Shown: piece by piece, positions 14,044-20,578 of the stretch
Numbering within the stretch: position 1 is the first letter of the stretch
Layout of the letters: each line of letters starts with the position of its first letter
Source of the DNA: an uncultured Veillonella sp.
GTDB taxonomy: Bacteria; Bacillota; Negativicutes; Veillonellales; Veillonellaceae
DNA: 20,578 bases
Direction: 5' to 3'
Assembly: GCF_938010505.1 (NCBI RefSeq)
Contig: NZ_CALLVP010000089.1
Span: 1-20,578 of the forward strand
Position numbers and translations under genes: made by a program
The notes under the pieces: generated by a model
The model's database searches: none
What the model was told of the DNA's origin: nothing
The model's input: the letters and a program-made list of their open reading frames with translations, nothing else

Positions 14044-14952
14044 ATGACTGAACTTTGGGTAAATTTGTCATCAATGTTGTTTGATGATGCCAATGTATTA
14101 CTTTATTTTAAAGACTGGTTTTTTAATCAAGCTGGAAATATTTTAATTGCCTTAATTATATTTTTGATTGGTAGACGACTCATTCATTGGGTACAAAGTA
14201 TTGCAGAACGCTTGATGACACGTGCTCAATATGATCCGGCAGCGATGAGCTTTGTGAGCCAAATTCTTTATTATGTATTATTGGTAGCGCTCGTTTTAAT
14301 TTGTATTAACCAATTAGGTGTTCCTACTACAAGCTTTATAGCTGCCTTTGGTGCCTTCGGTTTAGGTATTGGTTTGGCTTTACAAAATAACTTGGCAAAC
14401 TTGGCATCTGGTTTGCTAATTTTGTTGTTTAAACCATTTCGTGCAGGTCACTACATTTCAGTAGGTAATATTGAAGGTAATGTACAAGCTATTCAATTTA
14501 TGAATACTATCATTACTACGAAGGACCAAAAACGAGTTTATATTCCAAATTCTCAATTGACGTCTAATCCAGTAACAAATTTTTCTTATATGAAAGAACG
14601 TGTAATTCCGTTTATTTTCGATATTGGTTATAACAATGATCATCATGAAGCGATTCAAGTATTAAAAGATGTGTTTGCAGCTGATAAACGTGTAATAAAT
14701 CATAAGAATATGGAAATCGGTATAAAAGAATTTGGCGATAACTCAGTCCGTATTGCTGCTTTTGTACGCGTAAAAACGAGTAATTATTTGGACGTTTATT
14801 ATGATACGATGTCTAGTGTGAAAGATGCTTTTGACAAACATGGCATCGATATTCCATTCCCTCAACGTGTAGTATATGTACAAAATATTGATTCTCCTGC
14901 AGTTGAGCATGAGGCAAAACTTGATGGTGAAAATAATAGCAATAAATCATAG
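14044..14952 (+). CDS. mscS: MscS-family small-conductance mechanosensitive channel
   Basis: 302 residues, close to E. coli MscS (286). Three membrane helices are visible (about 30-50, 72-90, 96-130). The pore helix TM3 carries the Gly/Ala packing pattern AAFGAFGLGIGLALQNNLANLASG (100-123), followed by the beta domain with IEGNVQAIQFMNT and the YIPNSQLTSNPVTNFS segment typical of the family. It opens under membrane tension and releases solutes during osmotic downshift. GAGGAG lies six bases before the ATG. The charged C-terminal tail is variable in the family. It is followed by a 140-base gap before the carboxypeptidase gene; no terminator is seen between them. Confidence 0.94.
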   Translation: MTELWVNLSSMLFDDANVLLYFKDWFFNQAGNILIALIIFLIGRRLIHWVQSIAERLMTRAQYDPAAMSFVSQILYYVLLVALVLICINQLGVPTTSFIAAFGAFGLGIGLALQNNLANLASGLLILLFKPFRAGHYISVGNIEGNVQAIQFMNTIITTKDQKRVYIPNSQLTSNPVTNFSYMKERVIPFIFDIGYNNDHHEAIQVLKDVFAADKRVINHKNMEIGIKEFGDNSVRIAAFVRVKTSNYLDVYYDTMSSVKDAFDKHGIDIPFPQRVVYVQNIDSPAVEHEAKLDGENNSNKS

Positions 14953-15092
14953 CTTTTAAGGAAGGTCTTTGATAGATAATATTACTTACATGAAATGCTA
15001 TTTCGTTAGGCAGATGTAATATGTATATATTTTAGGATGATAATATTAAAAAAAGTATGCTAGAAGTCATATTTGTTTAGAAAGAGAGAAGT

Positions 15093-15941
15093 ATGTTTAA
15101 AGGTTTTAAGAAGATGGTTTTGACTGCCACCTTCGCTGTGACAGCTGTGTTTGGTGCTGTAGGAGGTGTGCCAACGGCATTGGCAGCATACATTGCTCCG
15201 CCATCTACCGTAGGTGAAGCAGTGGTCCTCATTGATGCGGACACAAAAGAAATCTTATTTTCTAAGAATCCTGATAAGTGGATGCACCCAGCAAGTACTA
15301 CGAAAATGGTTACCTTGTTAACTGCTCTAGAGCTAAAAGGCACGCAGCTTGATGAACTAGCTACTATTAGTAGCTATGCTACAAGCATGGAGGAGTCAAA
15401 TCTCGGTGTTCGCGTTGGCGATCAAATTACATTAGAAGGCGTTATTGAAGGTATGATGGTTGCCAGTGGTAATGATGCGGCCGTTGTGGTAGCTGAAAAT
15501 GTAAGTGGTTCTGTAGAGAAATTTGGTAAAGATATGACTCGCATTGCTGCAAAAGCAGGAGCGAAGAATAGTGTGTTCTTGAATCCTCATGGTTTAACGC
15601 AAATGGGGCACCACTCTACGGCTCGTGATTTGGCAATGATTGCCGCATATGGCATGAAATATCAAATGTTCCGCGATAAGGTTGCCAACGACTACTATAA
15701 GGTGCCATACCAAAATCGTGCACCAGAAACAATACGTACCACAAATCATTTTATTCGCAACAAATATCCAGGTGCGAATGGTTTGAAAACGGGCTTTACA
15801 AATGCTGCTGGTGAATGCTTGATTGCATCTGCGACGCGTAAGGGACATACTATGATTGTGGTTATGCTTAATGATGATAATCGTTGGGAAGAAGCGGTTC
15901 AATTCCTAGATTATGGATTTAAATTACGTGGGGTAATTTAA
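15093..15941 (+). CDS. D-alanyl-D-alanine carboxypeptidase (peptidase S11, DacF/PBP5-like), short form
   Basis: 282 residues with a signal peptide (cut probably near ALA-A, residue 31). All three active-site motifs of the penicillin-recognising serine carboxypeptidases are present: S68-T-T-K71, S125-G-N127 and K232-T-G234. The enzyme trims the terminal D-Ala from peptidoglycan stem peptides in the periplasm. The protein stops about 45 residues after KTG, so it lacks the C-terminal beta domain and amphipathic membrane anchor of PBP5 (about 390-400 residues), and should be a soluble periplasmic enzyme. The ribosome binding site is a poor AAAGAGAGAAG. The yfbR-like gene follows after 25 bases, so co-transcription is likely. 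Confidence 0.92.
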   Translation: MFKGFKKMVLTATFAVTAVFGAVGGVPTALAAYIAPPSTVGEAVVLIDADTKEILFSKNPDKWMHPASTTKMVTLLTALELKGTQLDELATISSYATSMEESNLGVRVGDQITLEGVIEGMMVASGNDAAVVVAENVSGSVEKFGKDMTRIAAKAGAKNSVFLNPHGLTQMGHHSTARDLAMIAAYGMKYQMFRDKVANDYYKVPYQNRAPETIRTTNHFIRNKYPGANGLKTGFTNAAGECLIASATRKGHTMIVVMLNDDNRWEEAVQFLDYGFKLRGVI

Positions 15942-15966
15942 GGATCTATTGTGTAATGGAGGATAT

Positions 15967-16557
15967 ATGAGTTCATTTTTCGCATTTTTAAAACGTATGC
16001 GGTTTATCAATCGATGGAGCCTCATGCGAAATACGGAAACAGAAAATATTCAAGAGCATAGCCTTGAAGTGGCCATGGTAGCGCACAACTTGGGGGCTAT
16101 AAAAAATGAATACTTCGGCGGTAATGTAGATATTAATAAGGTAGCTGTCATAGCCATGTATCATGAGGTGAGTGAAATCTTTACAGGCGATATGCCGACT
16201 CCCATCAAATACTTTGATCCAAAGTTACGGGAGCTTTATGGCGAGGTTGAAAGATTGGCACAAGCGAAGATGCTCTCCACCTTACCAGAACGACTACAAG
16301 CTGTTTATAAGCCTATAATCGTAGATGCTGAGGATAGTCCAGAATGGTCCATTGTTAAGGCTGCTGATACGATTTCAGCCTATATGAAATGTGTGAACGA
16401 ACTCAAGGCTGGAAACGATGAATTTAAAGAAGCGCATGACTCTATCTTAGCTAAGCTAAAAGTACTCCATATGCCGGAGGTGGATATGTTCCTTGAAACA
16501 TATATGCCAGCTCTTGGTAAGAGTTTGGATGAGTTGAACTATTACGAAATCAAATAA
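15967..16557 (+). CDS. yfbR: YfbR-like 5'-deoxynucleotidase (HD domain)
   Basis: 196 residues (E. coli YfbR has 199). Family marks: FINRWSLMRNTETENIQEHS (13-32), with H31, then YHEVSEIFTGDMPTPIKYFD (65-84) and KAADTISAYMKC. YfbR removes phosphate from deoxynucleoside 5'-monophosphates in a metal-dependent way. The usual HD dyad is H66-E67 here, an Asp-to-Glu change in a metal ligand; E70 and D75 are kept. ATG at 15967 matches the family start (MSSFFAFLKRM) and has GGAGG at 15958-15962, although with only four bases of spacing; a TTG at 15949 would add six residues. It ends with a terminator at 16567-16593. Confidence 0.9.
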   Translation: MSSFFAFLKRMRFINRWSLMRNTETENIQEHSLEVAMVAHNLGAIKNEYFGGNVDINKVAVIAMYHEVSEIFTGDMPTPIKYFDPKLRELYGEVERLAQAKMLSTLPERLQAVYKPIIVDAEDSPEWSIVKAADTISAYMKCVNELKAGNDEFKEAHDSILAKLKVLHMPEVDMFLETYMPALGKSLDELNYYEIK

Positions 16558-16566
16558 CTAATAAAA

Positions 16567-16593
16567 AGAGACGACCATTGGTCGTCTTTTTTT
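16567..16593 (+). terminator. Terminator after yfbR
   Basis: A stem of 8-10 bp (16567-16576 with 16580-16589) with a three-base loop is followed by T residues to 16593. Confidence 0.88.
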
Positions 16594-16618
16594 AGTTCTA
16601 TGTAATTATAGATTTCTA

Positions 16619-16710
16619 CTTATGTGACTATTATTGCTAGTTTACTTATGTACTATTATTGCTGGTTTGCTTATGTGACTTATTGGCAGTCTGCTTGTAT
16701 GACCATTAGA
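16619..16710. repeat. Degenerate tandem repeat, period about 25
   Basis: Units start with CTTATGT at 16619, 16645 and 16670, and a partial CTTGTAT at 16694. The first two share ACTATTATTGCT and then TAGTTT or TGGTTT; the third is CTTATGTGACTTATTGGC and onward, and the fourth is truncated. Non-coding, between convergent yfbR and queG. Confidence 0.75.
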
Positions 16711-16717
16711 AACATAT

Positions 16718-16764
16718 TGCGTAATCATTATATGCGCAATCATTATATAGTGTAATAATTATAA
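16718..16764. repeat. Degenerate tandem repeat, period 15
   Basis: TGCGTAATCATTATA (16718-16732) is followed by TGCGCAATCATTATA (16733-16747), one mismatch, and then a third weaker copy (16748-16764) that enters the 3' end of queG. Confidence 0.75.
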
Positions 16765-17646
16765 TTTGTTTTTCCTATCTATAATTTCTTGATTTCTTAT
16801 CAATATTTTTTTACCCCTCCACGAGAAGGCGCGTTGCCCATATTTTGCTTTGAACTCTTTGTTTGTTAGTGTTTCTAGTTCGTTTATATCGATATACGGT
16901 TCTATCTGTTGAAATTCAGGGATAGGCGTAGTTGGAATATTTTTGTTGTGAGGACACACCTCTTGGCACACATCACAACCAAATACGAGTGGAGTTTTAG
17001 CGAGGATATTTTCCTCTTCATCAGTGAGCTCTCCTTTTTTCTGAGTCAAGTAGCTTTTACAAGTGTCGTATTTAAACTCGTCATGGCCTAAACATTGACC
17101 CAAGCAAGCTGTGATACAACGATTGCATCCCATACAGGATTGTTCAAGAGGCGTATTTGGCTCGATTTCAAGTGTTGTTAAAATTGTACCGATAACGATA
17201 TAGGAACCCCATTTAGGACTGATGAAGCAATTGTTTTTTCCATAAAAACCAAGACCTGCCAAATAGGCCATGTACCGATCTGCTAAAGGTGAGGTATCAC
17301 AATGAATGGAGAACTGAGCTGATTCATCTATTATTTGTAATTTTTCAATAAGTCGTTCTAAATATTCATTAATGACCAGGTGATAATCTTTAGCCCATGT
17401 ATAGCGAGATAGATTTGAGGGGGCCTTATGTTCTACGTAATATGGGAATAGACAAACGATTGCACTTTTAGGTGTAAACTGGGTTGTTCCTAGCAGTCTT
17501 GCTTCCACATCTGCAGTAGTAAAGGGGCATGGGTTACTTTCAGATAAAATGGTTTTTGCATTTTCAGGTAATGGCCAAGAGGCAATCCCAAATTCATAAA
17601 TATGTAATTCTTTGCAAATTTCATGTAAATTTGAATATTTTATCAT
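16759..17646 (-). CDS. queG: Epoxyqueuosine reductase QueG
   Basis: 295 residues. It reduces epoxyqueuosine to queuosine in tRNA with cobalamin and two [4Fe-4S] clusters. Visible: the catalytic-type Asp in CDTSPLADRYMAYLAGLGFYG (D117), and GKNNCFISPKWGSY (136-149). The cluster ligands are C171, C174, C177 and C181, plus C196, C224, C227 and C231 (FGCDVCQEVCP). It is shorter than full QueG (about 340-380), ending soon after the GKKILIRN segment, and so lacks the C-terminal HEAT-like domain. The start MIKYSN at 17646 is plausible but no good SD sequence is seen; TATACT on the minus strand (17683-17678) may be its -10. It uses cobalamin, which links it loosely to cbiZ in this window. Confidence 0.9.
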   Translation of the reverse strand: MIKYSNLHEICKELHIYEFGIASWPLPENAKTILSESNPCPFTTADVEARLLGTTQFTPKSAIVCLFPYYVEHKAPSNLSRYTWAKDYHLVINEYLERLIEKLQIIDESAQFSIHCDTSPLADRYMAYLAGLGFYGKNNCFISPKWGSYIVIGTILTTLEIEPNTPLEQSCMGCNRCITACLGQCLGHDEFKYDTCKSYLTQKKGELTDEEENILAKTPLVFGCDVCQEVCPHNKNIPTTPIPEFQQIEPYIDINELETLTNKEFKAKYGQRAFSWRGKKILIRNQEIIDRKNKL

Positions 17647-17727
17647 AGATTTAGTGGTGAATTATTGGTAAAATAAAAGTATAGAAAACGCAAGGAATTC
17701 TATAGATTCTTGCTAAGTTTGTAGTTT

Positions 17728-17757
17728 GGTGAGAACTATATTTTCATAGTTATCACC
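17728..17757. promoter_or_regulatory. Operator-like dyad upstream of the Mo-hydroxylase operon
   Basis: GGTGAGAACTAT (17728-17739) and ATAGTTATCACC (17746-17757) are inverted repeats, matching at 11 of 12 positions around a six-base spacer. It lies 41 bases upstream of the FAD subunit start and between divergent genes; queG starts at 17646. CATAAT (17757-17762) touching the right arm could be a plus-strand -10. It could be a repressor operator or an RNA hairpin. Confidence 0.5.
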
Positions 17758-17798
17758 ATAATTCTGTTAGTATTAGTATACCATTGAGAGGACAGATT

Positions 17799-18581
17799 AT
17801 GTTAGCATTTATGAAAGTATTACAACCGAAGACGGTGGAAGAGGCTTATGAACTAGCCGCCAAGAACAAAACTGCTCCAATGTTAGCTGGCGGCTGTTGG
17901 CTGCGTTTAGGTCGACGCACATGGCCATCAGTGATTGATATGGCAGGTCTTGATTTGCGTTATGTTCGTGAAGAAGATAACGAATTTGTAATTGGCGCTA
18001 TGGCGACACAAGGAGATGTGGAACGTTTTGAGCCATTACAACAATTCTGCGGCGGCGCCGTAGTTAAAGGAGTCAAGGAAATCCTTGGCGTTCAATTTAG
18101 AAATACTGCTACCATGGGCGGCTCTGTAGCAAGTAGATTTGGTTTCTCCGATATCATTCCTGCATTATTGGCGGTGCATGCAGACATCGTTACCTTTAAA
18201 GGTGGTCGTATGTCCATGCAAGACTATATGAAGTATAGAGAACGTGATATCCTCGTGGAAATTCGCATCCCTAAAGTAGATGTACCTGTAGCTGTTGAAG
18301 CTCTTCGCATCTCTCGTGGCGACTTCCCATTATTGACAGGTGCTCTTCGCCATGACGAAAAAGGCGTTGAATTGTACATTGGTACAAGACCTGGTACACC
18401 TCAATTGGCAGAAAAAGCAAGTGCTTTACTTTCAGAAAAAGGATTGTCCGCAGCAAAAGAGGCAGGTCAATTGGCATCTGAAGAACTAGTTTATCAATCT
18501 AATTCCCATGCGTCTAAAGAATATCGTATGGAGATGGTAAAAGCAATGGTTCAACGCTTAGCTAAGGAGGTGGCACAATAA
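17799..18581 (+). CDS. Molybdenum hydroxylase FAD-binding subunit (XdhB/CoxM type)
   Basis: 260 residues, somewhat short for the family (about 280-290). It carries electrons between the Fe-S subunit and the acceptor. Residues 26-38 (APMLAGGCWLRLG) hold the AGG FAD motif, and FRNTATMGGSVASRFGFSDI (100-119) is the second flavin-binding block (NxATxGG). ATG at 17799 has AGAGGA six bases upstream; a TTG at 17784 is in frame but lacks support. The stop overlaps the next start by one base (TAATG), so the three subunits are translated as a coupled unit. Substrate cannot be fixed; xanthine dehydrogenase is known from Veillonella (older name Micrococcus lactilyticus), which fits. Confidence 0.88.
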   Translation: MLAFMKVLQPKTVEEAYELAAKNKTAPMLAGGCWLRLGRRTWPSVIDMAGLDLRYVREEDNEFVIGAMATQGDVERFEPLQQFCGGAVVKGVKEILGVQFRNTATMGGSVASRFGFSDIIPALLAVHADIVTFKGGRMSMQDYMKYRERDILVEIRIPKVDVPVAVEALRISRGDFPLLTGALRHDEKGVELYIGTRPGTPQLAEKASALLSEKGLSAAKEAGQLASEELVYQSNSHASKEYRMEMVKAMVQRLAKEVAQ

Positions 18582-19033
18582 TGGAACTCGTACTTAATAT
18601 TAATAATAAAAATGTAACGGTTAATGTGCCAACTGATGAAATGTTGTTAGACACATTGCGTAACCTTGGTTATTACAGCGTGCGTTGTGGCTGTGATACA
18701 ACAAACTGTGGTCTTTGTACTGTATGGGTAGATGATGAAATCATCTTGTCTTGTGCATATCCTTCCTTCCGTGCACCAGGCCATAAGATTACTACATTAG
18801 AAGGCTTACAAGAAGAAGCTGAATTATTGGCGGACTGTATCGCTAGTGAGGGTGGGGACCAATGTGGTTTCTGTACGACTGGCATGATGATGAGTGCAAT
18901 CAATTTGAAACGTAAAAATCCAAAGGCTAGCGATGATGAAATCCGGGAGTACCTCATTGGTAACCTATGCCGTTGTACTGGCTATGAAGCACAACTTCGA
19001 GGGGTTCGTAAATTCTTAGAAGGAGGCCTATAA
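18581..19033 (+). CDS. Molybdenum hydroxylase [2Fe-2S] subunit (XdhC/CoxS type)
   Basis: 150 residues, usual size. The first, plant-ferredoxin-like cluster is held by C38, C43, C46 and C58 (CDTTNCGLC and LSC); an extra C36 precedes it. The second cluster, in the four-helix domain, is held by C95 and C98 (QCGFCTTGMMMS), C130 and C132 (LCRCTGYE). The subunit passes electrons from the Mo site to FAD. AAGGAGG at 18564-18570 sits within the end of the FAD gene. Start and stop overlap both neighbours by one base. Confidence 0.95.
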   Translation: MELVLNINNKNVTVNVPTDEMLLDTLRNLGYYSVRCGCDTTNCGLCTVWVDDEIILSCAYPSFRAPGHKITTLEGLQEEAELLADCIASEGGDQCGFCTTGMMMSAINLKRKNPKASDDEIREYLIGNLCRCTGYEAQLRGVRKFLEGGL

Positions 19034-20578
19034 TGAAAAAGCACATTGGTAAATCTTATGACAAAGTTGACTACAAAGGTATTTTGTCGGGTAAACCATC
19101 CTATACAGGTGATTTTGTTCCAAAAGATGCGCTAATCATAAAGGTTCTTCGTAGTCCTCATGCACATGCGCGCATCAAATCTATTGATACATCTAAAGCT
19201 AAGTTGATTCCGGGTGTAGAAGCAATTTTTACACATGAAGATGTGCCTAAAACTCGCTTCACATTGGCAGGTCAAACATATCCAGAGCCATCTGCATATG
19301 ATGCGCTTATCTTGGAGCCTGTAGTTCGCTACGTTGGAGACGAAGTAGCCCTCATAGTAGCAAAAGATGAGGCTACAGCGCTAAAAGCTATGCCTCTTAT
19401 CAAGGTTGAGTACGAAGTACAAAAACCTGTGCTTGATATGCATACAGCTATCGATCATGAAACAATAGTACATCCTGAAGACGATATTCACAACAATATC
19501 CCTGTAGGTCAAGACTACAAACGAAATATTTGCGTATCTTATCACAAACGCGTAGGTGATATTGAAGCAGAACTTGCTAAATGTGATTACGTGGCAGAAG
19601 GTACATACTTTGATCAAGCCACACGCCAAACATCGATGGAAACATTTCAAAGTTTTGGCTACATTGATACATTAGGTCGTGTAGTTGTCGTATCCTCTAC
19701 ACAAATCGTATTCCATGTACGCCGTCACATCGCTCGCGCACTTGGCATTCCTGCTACGAAGGTTCGCGTGTTGAAACCTCGTATCGGTGGGGGGTTCGGT
19801 TCTAAACAAACGGCTTGTACAGAAATTATGACAGCTTTTGTAGCGTGGACTTTGAAAAAACCTTGCTACCTCGCATATGATCGCACAGAGGCGCAAACTT
19901 GTTCCACTACACGTCACGCTCGAGAATGGAAAATCCGCGTAGGTGCTACAAAAGACGGCATCATCAAGGTTATCGACATGGATTCTATTACAGCCGCTGG
20001 TGCTCACGCAACACACTGTTTCACTACTACAACGGCTGGTGAACATAAATCTGTGCCTTTGTACAACAAAGCTACTGCTGTTCATTATGGTACAGAAGGT
20101 GTGTATACCAACCATACTCCAGGTGGTGCTTTCCGTGGGTACGGTGCAACAGAAGCCTTGTGGCCATTAGAATGTGCTGTTAACCAATTGGCTGACAAGA
20201 TGGGAATTGATCCAGCTGAATTACGTCAAAAGAACTTGATCGCGGAAGGTGAACAAAGCTTAGTATATGCTCCAGATGAATACCTTGATTCTGGTCTTTT
20301 CCAAGATACAGTAAATCGTGTAAAAGAAATGGCTCGATGGGATGAACGTCCTCACTCTTGGGATATCGATGAACGTTATCGCGGTGGCCTTGGTATGGCT
20401 TTAGCATTACAAGGCTCTGGCGTCGCAAATATCGACGTAGCATCCGTTGAAATTCGTCTTGGTGATGACGGTAACTATACATTGTATACTGGCTCCTCTG
20501 ATATGGGCACGGGCTCTAATACTGTATTGACTCAAATGGCCTGTGAAGTAATAGGTTGTCCTATGGAATATATGACTG
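19033..20578 (+). CDS. Molybdenum hydroxylase molybdopterin-binding subunit, N-terminal two-thirds (runs off window)
   Basis: 515 codons are present of an expected 750-790. It carries the Mo-MCD cofactor and the substrate site. Visible: the N-terminal ald_Xan_dh_C-like a/b domain (SPHAHARIKSID, residues 41-52; VGDEVALIVA, 101-110), the Moco-binding GGGFGSK (252-258), and PGGAFRGYGATE (363-374), with the Arg found in xanthine dehydrogenase-like active sites. The usual QxHxxMEP segment is instead TRQTSMETFQSF (197-208), keeping Glu203 but lacking the His. AGGAGG at 19021-19026 precedes the ATG. Substrate is uncertain, purines being the default guess; the C-terminal active-site Glu is outside the window. 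Confidence 0.92.
   Translation, partial: MKKHIGKSYDKVDYKGILSGKPSYTGDFVPKDALIIKVLRSPHAHARIKSIDTSKAKLIPGVEAIFTHEDVPKTRFTLAGQTYPEPSAYDALILEPVVRYVGDEVALIVAKDEATALKAMPLIKVEYEVQKPVLDMHTAIDHETIVHPEDDIHNNIPVGQDYKRNICVSYHKRVGDIEAELAKCDYVAEGTYFDQATRQTSMETFQSFGYIDTLGRVVVVSSTQIVFHVRRHIARALGIPATKVRVLKPRIGGGFGSKQTACTEIMTAFVAWTLKKPCYLAYDRTEAQTCSTTRHAREWKIRVGATKDGIIKVIDMDSITAAGAHATHCFTTTTAGEHKSVPLYNKATAVHYGTEGVYTNHTPGGAFRGYGATEALWPLECAVNQLADKMGIDPAELRQKNLIAEGEQSLVYAPDEYLDSGLFQDTVNRVKEMARWDERPHSWDIDERYRGGLGMALALQGSGVANIDVASVEIRLGDDGNYTLYTGSSDMGTGSNTVLTQMACEVIGCPMEYMT

Noticed and set aside
15949..15966. TTG start for the yfbR-like gene
   Set aside because: The ATG at 15967 has GGAGG and matches the family N-terminus; the TTG form adds six unrelated residues.
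19672..20115. 147-residue minus-strand frame inside the Mo subunit gene
   Set aside because: Antisense shadow: Cys/Ser/Arg-rich, no RBS or family likeness, while the plus strand encodes conserved Moco motifs.

Overview
The window reads as chromosomal DNA of a low-GC, Gram-negative-type Firmicute, most likely Veillonella or a close Negativicutes relative. This rests on protein style and gene content (a biotin ECF component with a BirA-type operator, CbiZ, a Mo-hydroxylase, S11 carboxypeptidase, QueG) and is inference, not a database match. There are no rRNA, tRNA, CRISPR, IS or phage genes; it looks like core metabolic and accessory transport DNA.

Layout. 1-1870 (+): the end of metA (homoserine O-acyltransferase), its terminator, then metY (O-acetylhomoserine sulfhydrylase), i.e. 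methionine by direct sulfhydrylation. 1871-2457: an unusual non-coding stretch with a terminator inside a long dyad, a heptanucleotide tandem repeat in front of a perfect TATAAT, and a string of hairpins whose loops carry GTGTG. 2458-3045 (-): an exported double-PepSY protein. 3287-4026 (+): bioY behind a promoter overlapped by a BirA-type operator. 4086-7307 (-): a three-gene metal-handling operon made of a CobW/COG0523 GTPase, a second P-loop domain fused to a UPF0718 permease (ATGA-coupled to the first), and a TIGR03943/DUF1980 membrane protein. 7731-9179 (-): Xaa-His dipeptidase PepD with a strong terminator.

9483-12732 (+): pncB, nadE and an asparaginase form an NAD salvage cluster. PncB makes nicotinate mononucleotide, NadE amidates the deamido-NAD using free ammonia, and asparaginase can release ammonia. 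13013-13789 (-): CbiZ, a cobamide-remodelling amidohydrolase. 14044-16557 (+): an MscS channel, an exported D,D-carboxypeptidase and a YfbR-type 5'-deoxynucleotidase. 16619-16764: two degenerate tandem-repeat tracts. 16759-17646 (-): QueG (queuosine synthesis). 17799-20578 (+): a molybdenum hydroxylase operon of xanthine dehydrogenase type in the order FAD subunit, [2Fe-2S] subunit, Mo subunit, with one-base TAATG overlaps; the last gene runs off the window.

The best candidates for something little described are the CobW / P-loop-permease fusion operon (4086-7307), with a long-spaced dyad at its promoter, and the hairpin/heptamer-repeat region (2124-2400).
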